This document shows positions 18,767 to 26,590 of a stretch of DNA of 64,000 nucleotides, in pieces. Location of the stretch: positions 1-64,000 of the forward strand of contig NZ_BBPQ01000026.1 in assembly GCF_000787855.1 (NCBI RefSeq). The letters run 5' to 3'. This stretch comes from Streptacidiphilus anmyonensis. GTDB taxonomy: Bacteria; Actinomycetota; Actinomycetes; Streptomycetales; Streptomycetaceae. The translations under genes and the position numbers were made by a program. Every line of letters begins with the position of its first letter. Within the stretch, counting starts at the first letter, position 1. Below the pieces are notes generated by a model that saw only the letters and a list, made by a program, of their open reading frames with translations, did no database searches and was not told the DNA's origin.

Positions 18767-19161
18767 GGCCGGTGGCCTGCTTCCTCTGTTTCTTGGCGCA
18801 CTCGGGCGTGGACGGAGCGGATGAGTCGCTGCTGGGGGTCGCTGAGTCCACACAGGCCGGCCATGGTGTCACCGGGTACGGCGTGGGTGCCGCAGATGGC
18901 CAGGGTGCCGTGGATCGGCGGTTCGGGGCTGCCGAAGGCGGCCAGGAGCGCCTGGCCGAGCGGGTTGGATTGCTGGCCGGAGGGGAGGGAGTCATCCCCC
19001 GTGTAACCGCACAACCCTTGGGCTCTGCCCTGGGCGCGCAGAATGGTGAAGGCGACGGGTCCCGTCTGCGCGGCGTCGGGGTCCTTGAGCATCGTGCGAG
19101 TATCGCCGTCACGGAAGTGCAGCCGTCCGTCGGGATCGATGAGGGCATAGATGCCAGGCAT
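18763..19161 (-). CDS. Hypothetical protein, first gene of a coupled pair
   Basis: A 132-residue protein starting MPGIYALIDPDGRLHFRDGD, with FTILRAQGRAQGLCGYTGDD and PIHGTLAICGTHAVPG. AGGAGG lies about 11 bases before the chosen ATG; the frame extends upstream through less typical sequence. The N-terminal 'D-DGR' pattern suggests a small beta-rich domain. Function unknown. The stop overlaps the start of the downstream cysteine-containing protein. Confidence 0.6.
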   Translation of the reverse strand: MPGIYALIDPDGRLHFRDGDTRTMLKDPDAAQTGPVAFTILRAQGRAQGLCGYTGDDSLPSGQQSNPLGQALLAAFGSPEPPIHGTLAICGTHAVPGDTMAGLCGLSDPQQRLIRSVHARVRQETEEAGHRP

Positions 19162-20144
19162 GGCGAAGTATCCTCCTGTCCAAGGAGGTTTGGGCGCCAG
19201 TTCCAGGCGCGGTGACGTGCCCTCCCGTGCGCTGACCTCGACGTCGGTGTCGTCGGCTTTGGTCCAGGGCAGCTCGGGCCTCGACGAGTGAGGCGTATCC
19301 GGTCTCATGCATCTCGGTCGCGGGCGCCCAGACCCCAGCGGGGATCGGGTCCCGACGATCTCCAGGATCCGCCCGAAGAGGTCGTCGAACTCGGCAGCGA
19401 TCGGCTGGCCTCAGCCTACTCCTTGAAGCCGCCACGGCTCGGTCAGTCTGGCGCAGGCAGCATCAGGGCGGCGGCTCGCCGCAGCCATTGCCGACGCCGG
19501 ACCACACCCTATGAGTGCGGGGAGTGAGCCAGGCGGCTCTCTCCCGTACCCGGGTCTCGTCCTTTCGCTGTGCGGGTACCCGCATCGCCCTGGCGGACAG
19601 GTCGGCTTTGACGACCGTGTTCGCCCGACTGGTCCGTCTCGGCAGAACGCATGTCGGGAAGACGCTGATCAGGCGAGGGCCGACCAGCCGAGAGGGAGCG
19701 GCCGGTAGCCAGGGCCGACCATGTCCGACCTTGGGAAGATCGTTGTACACGACTTGTGGATAAGTGTGGACAACGCGGTACTCGCTTCTCTGCTCAGTGG
19801 CCGTCGATCCACCATGAAGTGAGTATTCGGCCGCGTGGGTGGAAGTCTGTCAGTTCTGTCCACTTCGTCCGCGGCCGCGCCGGACAAGAGTCGCTCCATC
19901 ACCTGGTCCGCTGCCCGACCGCGTCAGGCACTGGACCTGTCCGCCCGCTCCGCGCTCGACGCTCTGGACACAGGCGTTCGCAAGGGCCCCGAGCCCGAGA
20001 ACCTCACGCTGTAGGCGTTCGTCCGTCCCATCCCGGAAGCCTGAGCGCCGGGTTCTGTATCCGACAGCTCCCCCGTGGATGAGTCGACAGCCGGAGCCCG
20101 GGTGCGGAGCCGGATGAGCGCCGGGCACGCTGGGCGAGTGCAAG
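19162..20144. other. 1-kb gene-poor region
   Basis: No gene could be supported. It contains two adjacent DnaA-box-like 9-mers near 19755-19773 (listed separately). No oriC partner genes (dnaA, dnaN) are nearby. Confidence 0.45.
19755..19773 (-). promoter_or_regulatory. Two adjacent DnaA-box-like sites
   Basis: TGTGGATAA (19755-19763) and TGTGGACAA (19765-19773) lie in the same orientation, one base apart. They read on the minus strand as TTATCCACA and TTGTCCACA, the E. coli and Streptomyces consensus forms. A weaker variant lies near 19856. DnaA binding is inferred from sequence alone. Confidence 0.45.
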
Positions 20145-20223
20145 GTTGTTACTAACTGTGACAAGCGAACTGCTCGAGGGGTGGTGGACGATGGCAAGCA
20201 TTGCGCATCACCGCTTCCTGACG

Positions 20224-20239
20224 TTGCGTCAGTGTTGCG
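20224..20239 (+). promoter_or_regulatory. TTGCG tandem box A1
   Basis: TTGCG at 20224-20228 and 20235-20239, start to start 11 bases. The same box recurs at 20639-20654, 32236-32251 and 32647-32662, each followed by a purine-rich GAG/GGAG. An 11-base direct-repeat spacing is common for OmpR/PhoB-type regulator sites; the actual binder is unknown. Confidence 0.5.
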
Positions 20240-20344
20240 CGGGAGAGCTGAAAGCCATGGCAAACGGCGCGAACTCGTGAAGAGAGCCTTCGCAGGTCAG
20301 CCGGGCCGCCTGGGGCAAAGTCGCAGGTTGCCCGGCTGTACCTC

Positions 20345-20414
20345 CAAGACCACCCAGATCTACGAGGGCACCAACCAGGTCCAGCGGATCGTCATGGCGC
20401 GCAACCTGCCGTAG
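20345..20414 (+). pseudogene. Acyl-CoA dehydrogenase 3' stub (copy A)
   Basis: Encodes only the final residues KTTQIYEGTNQVQRIVMARN plus LP and a stop. This is the classic C-terminus of short/medium-chain acyl-CoA dehydrogenases, including the catalytic-loop glutamate of IYEGT. The upstream sequence does not encode the rest of the enzyme. An almost identical stub lies in copy B of the long repeat. Confidence 0.82.
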
Positions 20415-20425
20415 GGTCAAAAGCG

Positions 20426-20440
20426 CAGGTCAATGACCTG
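20426..20440. promoter_or_regulatory. 15-bp perfect palindrome
   Basis: CAGGTCA-A-TGACCTG directly after the dehydrogenase stub. It is not conserved in copy B. It could be a regulator site or part of a termination structure. Confidence 0.4.
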
Positions 20441-20455
20441 ATTGCGCCATCGGAA

Positions 20456-20487
20456 CAGGCGCCCTTCCGGCCCCGGAAGGGCGCCTG
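20456..20487. terminator. Strong hairpin after the dehydrogenase stub
   Basis: Two perfect 15-base arms (20456-20470 and 20473-20487) separated by CC, GC-rich and without a T-run, as usual for actinomycete terminators. Copy B has a weaker hairpin in the same position (32462-32497). Confidence 0.75.
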
Positions 20488-20638
20488 CCCGCGTAGATGT
20501 GCGAGATCTACGAGGGCAAGGCAGGGCGGCTGGACAGTGTGATGGCACGGCCCTTGCCGTCATCGCAGGTCAGCGGCATTGAGCGGCCCGGTTGCCCCGC
20601 TCCGGCCCGAGGCATCACGGTGCCCGTGAGCACGGTTG

Positions 20639-20654
20639 TTGCGTGTATGTTGCG
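20639..20654 (+). promoter_or_regulatory. TTGCG tandem box A2
   Basis: TTGCG at 20639-20643 and 20650-20654, again 11 bases apart and followed by GAGAG. It lies about 300 bases upstream of the PucR gene at 20951, so it may be part of that promoter region or a relic. Confidence 0.5.
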
Positions 20655-20950
20655 TGAGAGATGTCCCAGACCGATTCGAGCCTCCGGTGAGGGGGTTGCC
20701 GTCGGGTTCGTTTGCTGAAAGCCGAGAGTCGGGCCATATACGGAGAGTGAGAGCCGATCGGTCCTGTTCTCCCCCGGGCTCGGGAAACTGCATGGGGCCG
20801 CTGCGCCTGGGGAGGCGTACGAAGCCTCACGTGCCGTGAGCCTTCCGGCGCGGCCCCGGCGACCGGGCGGACCCTCGACCCTCACCATCGAGAATCCTTG
20901 CGAATGGCGCCAGGAAGTCGCTCTGTTCGAGCTTGGTCTAATATCGGCCC

Positions 20951-22135
20951 GTGAGCGTGCTTCCCCCGTCCGGCCCGGGAAGGGCAGGCGGCGAACTGCG
21001 GCGTGTTCTGGAGCGCTTCGATGTCGGCGTCGTGGTGCGCCGGATGGAAGCAGGGTTCGGCCGGCTGCCGGCCTATACCGACTTCGAATGGTCGGTGGAC
21101 CGAACGGCTGTGGTGCGCTGGAACGTCGACCTCGCTCTGCGCTGGTTGGTCAACGGGATCCCGCCGGACGACTATCTCCTGTCGGAACTGCACGAGTTCC
21201 TGCGGGCTCGGGCCGCCGCCGGCCAACCCATCGAGGACAGCATCCTTGTCTACCGGCGCGGCGCGCGCATGTTCTGGGAGGCGCTGCTCGACCTGGCGAG
21301 TGACGAGGACCGGGCGGTGCTCGTCGCGGAGTGGGACACGGTCTGGTCCTGTCTGGAGGATTACCTCGATCTGGTCGTGGACGTGTTCGCACAGGCCTAC
21401 GCAGACCAGCAGGACGCGCCTTCGACGGCCGGTGACCGGCGCGCCCGCGCCCTTTTCGACCGCTTGTGCGCGCGGTTGCCGGTCACGATCGAGGATCGGG
21501 ACCGTGCCGCGCGGCTCGGGTTCGAGCTTGTCGGACCGTACCGGCCCTTCGCCGCCCTGTTGGCCGGGGCGGGCGTTTCCGGCCAGGCCGATCTGGCGTC
21601 GCGGCTGCGCACGGCCGGGGCGCTCGCCTTCACCGAAGGGGTCCGGGTGATGGGTCTGACACCGGCCGGGTTCCGCTGGGCGACGTTTCTTGAGGACCCC
21701 CGGCTGATCCTCGCGCTGGACCCGCCGCTCGCCCGCGACCGGCTCAGCGCGGCGGCCGACGGCCTGCGCGCGCTGGTCGCGATCGCGGCCCGGTCCGGGC
21801 GCCGGGGCCGGGTCCGCGCCGACGACTACCTGCCCGAACTACTGCTGGCCGATGCACCGGAAGCCTCCGACCGGATCGTCCGGCGGGTTTTCGGTCCCTT
21901 GGAGGCGACCGGAGCCGCGGATCTCGCAGACACCCTGCGAAGTCTCGCTGTCCACGGCTTCGACAGCACGAAGACTGCGACCGCGCTGCCGGTGCACCGC
22001 AACACGCTCCTGTACCGGGTGGCCCGGATCGAGAAGCTCACCGGTCTGTCACTCAAGGACCAGCGGGACCGCACGCTCGTGCTGCTCGCGGTCACCTGGG
22101 AGACCGTCGCCGCGGACGTACGGTCGGTCTGGTGA
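20951..22135 (+). CDS. PucR-type transcriptional regulator
   Basis: A 394-residue cytosolic regulator from a GTG start. The middle part resembles the GGDEF-like sensory region found in CdaR/PucR proteins. The C-terminus holds the PucR helix-turn-helix: LAVHGFDSTKTATALPVHRNTLLYRVARIEKLTGLSL (about residues 338-374). A second, clearly related PucR gene lies at 23420-24613, so this pair may have arisen by duplication. Likely targets are the nearby catabolic genes, by position only. Confidence 0.87.
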   Translation: MSVLPPSGPGRAGGELRRVLERFDVGVVVRRMEAGFGRLPAYTDFEWSVDRTAVVRWNVDLALRWLVNGIPPDDYLLSELHEFLRARAAAGQPIEDSILVYRRGARMFWEALLDLASDEDRAVLVAEWDTVWSCLEDYLDLVVDVFAQAYADQQDAPSTAGDRRARALFDRLCARLPVTIEDRDRAARLGFELVGPYRPFAALLAGAGVSGQADLASRLRTAGALAFTEGVRVMGLTPAGFRWATFLEDPRLILALDPPLARDRLSAAADGLRALVAIAARSGRRGRVRADDYLPELLLADAPEASDRIVRRVFGPLEATGAADLADTLRSLAVHGFDSTKTATALPVHRNTLLYRVARIEKLTGLSLKDQRDRTLVLLAVTWETVAADVRSVW

Positions 22136-22175
22136 CGGCACGACTCCGTCGGCCGGGGCCGTCCTCCGGGTGCAT

Positions 22176-22727
22176 CTAGGCTGGTCGGGCGATGCTCCGG
22201 ATACCGCGTGCCAGGCCGAGTTGCATAGCGCCGAGCATGATCAGCCACAGCCCGGCCAAGAAGGACAGCGTCAGCAACGAAAGCCCTGGCCAGGCCAGCA
22301 GCGTCAGGCCGGCGAAGACGCCGAGCAGCCCGATGAAGACGTTCCAGCCTCGCCCGGGCAGACCTGGGTGGTCGAGAGCCGCGAACACAGCGGTGAAGCC
22401 GTCCACGATCCAGTAGACGCCGAGCAGTAGTCCCAATGCGAGCAGCGTGATCAGAATGTGCCGGATCGCGTACAGCCCGAGTAGCAGGCTCACGACGCCG
22501 AGGACCGCGGTGAGGGTGCGGGCTGTGCCGGTCTCTCCCAGGCTTGCCGATCCGACGAGTCGGAAGACTCCGGCTGCGATCAGTTGAGCGCCGAAGACCA
22601 CGGCGAGCACGACGAGGGTGGGGCTGGGCCACGCCACGGCGATGAGGCCCGTGACAATCGAGACCAGCCCGTAGAGCAGATGCCAGGACCAGGAACCGCC
22701 CAGGCGGGCGATGAGGCTCTTGTTCAT
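22176..22727 (-). CDS. HdeD/DUF308 family membrane protein
   Basis: A 183-residue protein with about six membrane segments arranged as repeated hairpins. Typical motifs are YGLVSIVTGLIAVAWP at the N-terminus, LLGVYWIVDGFTAVFAAL in the middle, and WLIMLGAMQLGLA near the end. HdeD relatives are linked to acid resistance in enterobacteria; that role is not shown in actinomycetes. Divergent from the gene at 22871 and convergent with the first PucR gene. Confidence 0.86.
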   Translation of the reverse strand: MNKSLIARLGGSWSWHLLYGLVSIVTGLIAVAWPSPTLVVLAVVFGAQLIAAGVFRLVGSASLGETGTARTLTAVLGVVSLLLGLYAIRHILITLLALGLLLGVYWIVDGFTAVFAALDHPGLPGRGWNVFIGLLGVFAGLTLLAWPGLSLLTLSFLAGLWLIMLGAMQLGLARGIRSIARPA

Positions 22728-22870
22728 GCCGCGACGCTATGGGCGCCGCCGGTGGGCGAACTCCCAAAATCCCGCCAAGTCTTCGTGCCCTCGCACAACA
22801 GGGGCGGGCGTTCAATGGCGACGAGGATCCCGAAGGACGTGGTCCGGTTGCCGATGGGGGAGTGCAGGTC

Positions 22871-23371
22871 ATGGCCGTTCCTGGTAGCTGGGAAAACTTC
22901 GCCGTGATGACCGGAGGCGCCAGCGCGGCCCTCACCGGACTGTTGTTCGTCGCGGTGTCCCTGAACGCGGGGCGGATAGCCAGACACGCAGACCTGCGGG
23001 CGATCGCGGGGCAGACCCTCGTGCTGTTCGTTGCCCCGCTGGTCATGGCGACGCTTCTGCTGACACCCCGCCAGCCCGACCGGGTCCTGGGCGTCGAACT
23101 CATGGCGGCCGGCGTGTGCGGGGGCCTGAGCCTACTGGCCATCGGGCGGCGCAGACGCGGGCCGGCCGCCGCCGGCAACCGGGTGACCGGCCTGTTCGAC
23201 CGCCGGGACACCAGCGTGGTCGTCATGCTGCTGTTCGTGGGCAGCGGGGCCGTCCTGGCGGCCGGCAGGCCCGCCGGCCTCTACCCGCTGGTGCCCGCCT
23301 CGCTGGTGGCGTTCCTCAGCGGGGTGCTGAGCGCATGGAACTTCCTGCTCCCGCCGCCGGACCTGGTGTAG
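22871..23371 (+). CDS. Small actinobacterial membrane protein
   Basis: A 166-residue protein. It starts MAVPGSWENFAVMTGGASAALTGLLFVAVSLN, then has segments at LVLFVAPLVMATLLL, LMAAGVCGGLSLLAI, VVVMLLFVGSGAVLAAG and YPLVPASLVAFLSGVLSAW. The N-terminal pattern (aromatic-rich, GGASAALTGLLFVAVSL) marks a common uncharacterised family. A GGGGGAG lies 9 bases before the ATG. It is followed 48 bases later by the second PucR gene on the same strand. Confidence 0.72.
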   Translation: MAVPGSWENFAVMTGGASAALTGLLFVAVSLNAGRIARHADLRAIAGQTLVLFVAPLVMATLLLTPRQPDRVLGVELMAAGVCGGLSLLAIGRRRRGPAAAGNRVTGLFDRRDTSVVVMLLFVGSGAVLAAGRPAGLYPLVPASLVAFLSGVLSAWNFLLPPPDLV

Positions 23372-23419
23372 CGGCGCTCTGCCTCCGGTCCGCACCGATT
23401 TCTCTGGAAGGTCACACCC

Positions 23420-24613
23420 ATGTACGCCATGCCCCGGGTCGGTCACGGGCCTGCGGCGGTCGCCCGGCTGCGCGGCGTCATGTGCGAGCTCGACAGTGAG
23501 CTGATGGTACGTCGGCTGGCAGGTGAGCTGAGCGACACTCCCGTAGGCCGGATCGGCGGCCAGGGCTGCCGGCCCGACGTGAGGGAGGACATCGTCCGCC
23601 GCAGCGCCGAGCTGATCAGGAACTGGTTGGTCAGCGGGCAGGAGCCCGCCACGGGCGCGCTGTCGGAACTGTACGAGGCGGCGCGCGTGGCGGCCGGGTG
23701 CGGTCTGACCGCCGAGGACGTGTTCCGTGCCTGTTGCGCGGTTGCGCGGTCGGTGCGGGGTACTCTCCTCGAGTCCAGTCCGGCCGAGGAGTGGTTCCTG
23801 CTCGTGCCCCAGCTGGACGTGCCGTGGGCCTTCCTGGACGTCGCGCTGACCACGGTCGCTCGGGCCTTCGCTGACCAACGAGACCTTCCGTCGGCCGGCG
23901 ACAACGCCCGTGCGACGATGCTGTTCGCCAGCCTCTGCGCCCGGTCGGCGACGACCCTTGAGGATCTCGACCGGGCGGCGCGGCTGGGCTTCGTTCTCGA
24001 GGGCCCGCACTGCCCGTTCGTCGTGGCGATCGAGGGCGGTTCGGCCGCCGCACACGCCGGCCTGGCGGCCCGCCTGCGGGCCGAGGGCGCGCTCGCCTGC
24101 GCGCAGGGGTATCGCGTTGCCGGTCTGACCGGGCCGGGATTCGACTGGACGGTCCCCCTGGCCGACAGTGCCTTGATCCTCGCCACCGCGCCGACGACCG
24201 CGTCGGAAGGGATCGCTGACGCGGTCGGCAACCTGCACGATCTGGTCACTCTCGCGTCGAGAGCGGGGCGCCGAGGACGCATCCGCCCCGACGACTTTGT
24301 GACGGAGATCATGCTCGCCAACTCTCCGCAGTTGGCGGAGACCATCACGCAGCGGGTTCTGGGGCGGCTGAACACCGAGGACCCCACCGGGACCCTGGCG
24401 CAGACCCTGGCCTGCCTCGCCGTACACGGATTCGACCGGTCGGCGACCGCGGCGGCGCTCCCGGTCCACCGCAACACCCTGCTGTACCGCATCAGTCGGA
24501 TCGAGAAGCTGTCCGGTCTCGACCTCGATCACCACGCGCATCGTGAGCTGGCCCGACTGGCCGTCGTCTGGACGGAGGCGGTCGGCGTGGGCGCAACCGG
24601 TCGTTCCGGGTGA
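23420..24613 (+). CDS. PucR-type transcriptional regulator (second copy)
   Basis: A 397-residue regulator with the same layout as the gene at 20951. Its C-terminal helix-turn-helix reads LAVHGFDRSATAAALPVHRNTLLYRISRIEKLSGLDL. Both also share DLDRAARLGF/DRDRAARLGF and the RxGRRGRxRxDD segment. It converges on the keto-acid decarboxylase gene across a shared hairpin, making that enzyme or its divergent partner a plausible target. Confidence 0.87.
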   Translation: MYAMPRVGHGPAAVARLRGVMCELDSELMVRRLAGELSDTPVGRIGGQGCRPDVREDIVRRSAELIRNWLVSGQEPATGALSELYEAARVAAGCGLTAEDVFRACCAVARSVRGTLLESSPAEEWFLLVPQLDVPWAFLDVALTTVARAFADQRDLPSAGDNARATMLFASLCARSATTLEDLDRAARLGFVLEGPHCPFVVAIEGGSAAAHAGLAARLRAEGALACAQGYRVAGLTGPGFDWTVPLADSALILATAPTTASEGIADAVGNLHDLVTLASRAGRRGRIRPDDFVTEIMLANSPQLAETITQRVLGRLNTEDPTGTLAQTLACLAVHGFDRSATAAALPVHRNTLLYRISRIEKLSGLDLDHHAHRELARLAVVWTEAVGVGATGRSG

Positions 24614-24649
24614 GCGGGCCGGGCAACGGAATCCTGGCCGGCTCGCTCA
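24611..24649. terminator. Bidirectional hairpin between convergent genes
   Basis: Arms TGAGCGGGCCGG (24611-24622) and CCGGCTCGCTCA (24638-24649) pair with one mismatch. The structure sits between the stops of the second PucR gene and the decarboxylase gene and can serve both strands. Confidence 0.7.
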
Positions 24650-24661
24650 CCTGACGCCACC

Positions 24662-26350
24662 TCAGATCTGCGCGCCGGGGCGGAGTTGGGGGCCGCGCGG
24701 CCCGTAGTCCAGGTCGGCGGATCCGTGCCCGGCGCCGATGAGCAGGTCGGGGGTGTCGAACCGGTCCATGACCGCCTCGATGAAGACCAGGGAGTCGTGC
24801 GGTGCGGCGAGAGCCTCCTTGAGCTCTTCGAGCGTCGAGACGGTGCACGACCGGGCGGTGGTGCCGGGCTGGAACACCTGGGGCAACTGCGCGTAGGACC
24901 AGTTGGCCACGTCGTTGTAGCGTGCGGTCCTGCCGAGGATCGTCCGTTCGATGGTGTAACCGCCGTTGTTGACCAGGAGGATGATCGGCTTCAGGTCGTG
25001 CCGCAGCATTGTGGACACCTCCTGGGCGGTGAGCTGGAACGAGCCGTCCCCGACGAAGAGCAAGTGCCGCCGGTGCGGTGCCGCGAGGAGGGTTCCGAGA
25101 GTGGAGCCGACGCTGTAGCCGATCGAGCCCCAGACGGCCTGGGTGACGAACGTGCAGTCCGGCGGCAGGCTGAGCCCCCACGCGCCGCCGTTGGCGGTGC
25201 CGTCCTCGGCGATCAGCACGTCGCCCGCGCGGACGAACTCCTGTATGGCTGCCCAGTATTCGCCCTGGGTGAGTCGGCCCGCGGTCGGTGGGGTGTTCGT
25301 TGCGACCGGCATCGGGACCGGGCGGGTGATCTGCCGGTCAGTGACCGGCTCGACTGCGTCGATCACGGCGTGGAGAAGTTCCTTGAGCGTCACCGCCTGG
25401 TAGTTCACGCCGTCCACGTCCGCCGAGTAGGCGTGCAGCCGGATCGCGGAATCGGGGATCGCGTCGTTGAAGCAACTGGTCGTCAGGTCGACCGGCCGGT
25501 ATCCCAGTGTCACCAGGCAGTCGCTCTTCTCGACCGAGTCGCGGGTGACCGGCAGGCTGCCCGCTCCCGCGTACAGGCCGACAGAGGTGGGTGCCGTCTC
25601 GTCGATGACGGCCTTGGAGGTGACCATGGTCGCCACCGGCAGCGCCAGCTTCCCGGCGAGCTCCGCCACCTCACCGGCGACACCGAACCGGTCCACATCG
25701 AGATCGATGACGACCGCCGGCGCGGTGGCCGCGGCCAGCCTGGCGGCGACGGCGTCGGCGCAGGCCCGCAACCGCTCGGGATCGCTGGCCGGCAGGGCCA
25801 ACCGCAGCGGCTCGTCCGGAACCTCGATGTCCAGGTAGACGATGTCGGAGGGGAGTTCGAGGTAGACCGGGCGCTTGAGCTGCCAGGCGGTGGTGATCAG
25901 CCGGTCGATCTCGATCACCGCGTTCTGCGGGGTGATCCTCGCCTGCGCCGCGGTGACCTGCTCGAACGCGCGGTAGAACGTGTTCTGGCTGCCGTCGGCC
26001 GGGGTGTGGTGCATGAGCAGCCGCTGGTCCACCGCCTTCAGCGGCAGCGAGCCGCAGACGACGACCACCGGGACGTGCTCGCTGTTCGCCCCCGCGACCC
26101 CGTTGATCGCGCTCAGCGCGCCGACCCCGTTGGTGACGACGAGACCCGCGATGCCGTTCAGTCGCGCGTAGCCGTCTGCGGCGTAGGACGCGTTCAGTTC
26201 GTTGCAGGTGCCGACCCAGGCGAGCGCGCCCCCGTCCTCGATCTGCTGCATGAAAGCGAGGTTGAAATCGCCGGGGACGCCGAAGAGGTGCGCGATCCCC
26301 GCCTCGCACAGGCGCCGCAGGAGGAAGTCCCCGATGGTGCTTGTGGTCAT
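24662..26350 (-). CDS. Thiamine-diphosphate alpha-keto-acid decarboxylase (PDC/IPDC type)
   Basis: A 562-residue cytosolic enzyme that splits 2-keto acids (pyruvate, indolepyruvate or branched-chain) into aldehyde and CO2. Evidence: Glu51 in CNELNASYAADGYAR, which activates the cofactor; the His114-His115 pair in HHTPADG, diagnostic for the decarboxylase branch; and the cofactor motif GDGSFQLTAQEVSTMLR...LVNNGGYTIE near residues 435-465. Full length. Substrate cannot be fixed from sequence. It is divergent from the hydrolase-poxB pair, with palindromes in the shared promoter region. Confidence 0.9.
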   Translation of the reverse strand: MTTSTIGDFLLRRLCEAGIAHLFGVPGDFNLAFMQQIEDGGALAWVGTCNELNASYAADGYARLNGIAGLVVTNGVGALSAINGVAGANSEHVPVVVVCGSLPLKAVDQRLLMHHTPADGSQNTFYRAFEQVTAAQARITPQNAVIEIDRLITTAWQLKRPVYLELPSDIVYLDIEVPDEPLRLALPASDPERLRACADAVAARLAAATAPAVVIDLDVDRFGVAGEVAELAGKLALPVATMVTSKAVIDETAPTSVGLYAGAGSLPVTRDSVEKSDCLVTLGYRPVDLTTSCFNDAIPDSAIRLHAYSADVDGVNYQAVTLKELLHAVIDAVEPVTDRQITRPVPMPVATNTPPTAGRLTQGEYWAAIQEFVRAGDVLIAEDGTANGGAWGLSLPPDCTFVTQAVWGSIGYSVGSTLGTLLAAPHRRHLLFVGDGSFQLTAQEVSTMLRHDLKPIILLVNNGGYTIERTILGRTARYNDVANWSYAQLPQVFQPGTTARSCTVSTLEELKEALAAPHDSLVFIEAVMDRFDTPDLLIGAGHGSADLDYGPRGPQLRPGAQI

Positions 26351-26590
26351 TTGTCCTGCCTCCTTGGTCGAGTACGCCCGGATGCCGGCACATACCCATG
26401 GTCGGGGCGAGGCCTACCTCGCCCATGCCCACCATGCTCACGGCAGGGATGTTGTGCACAGGCCCAACAAGTGGGCGGGGTCCTGTGCCCCGGGCACAAC
26501 GCGACGACTGCCACGCTGGGCAGCCACAGGGCGTGAGCCGAAGAGGCTCGTGCTCTTCCAAATCCCTTACTGCGACGGAGGGTTGCAGAC
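26351..26590. promoter_or_regulatory. Divergent promoter region with operator-like palindromes
   Basis: This 240-base region separates the decarboxylase (minus) from the hydrolase (plus). It holds TGTGCACA (26453-26460) and, 31 bases on, TGTGCC-CCG-GGCACA (26484-26498). The second has perfect 6-base arms and a 3-base spacer. The shared TGTGC half-sites suggest one regulator controlling both directions. The regulator is unknown; a PucR protein is a positional guess. Confidence 0.5.

Larger units (their letters stand above)
20145..20755 (+). repeat. Long diverged direct repeat, copy A
   Basis: Aligns in the same order and orientation with 32157-32755. Best-kept blocks: 20219-20245 (27 of 27 bases identical to 32231-32257) and 20330-20415 (85 of 86 identical to 32341-32426). 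Shared parts in order: a TTGCG tandem box, the last codons of an acyl-CoA dehydrogenase, a strong hairpin, a small CGTAGAT...ATCTACG hairpin, and a second TTGCG box. The two copies flank about 11.4 kb. Confidence 0.85.

Noticed and set aside
19755-19773. A chromosomal replication origin
   Set aside because: Only two good boxes are present, and dnaA, dnaN or an AT-rich unwinding region are absent.
24686-26536. A 616-codon plus-strand open frame
   Set aside because: Antisense of the keto-acid decarboxylase, which has its full motif set on the minus strand.
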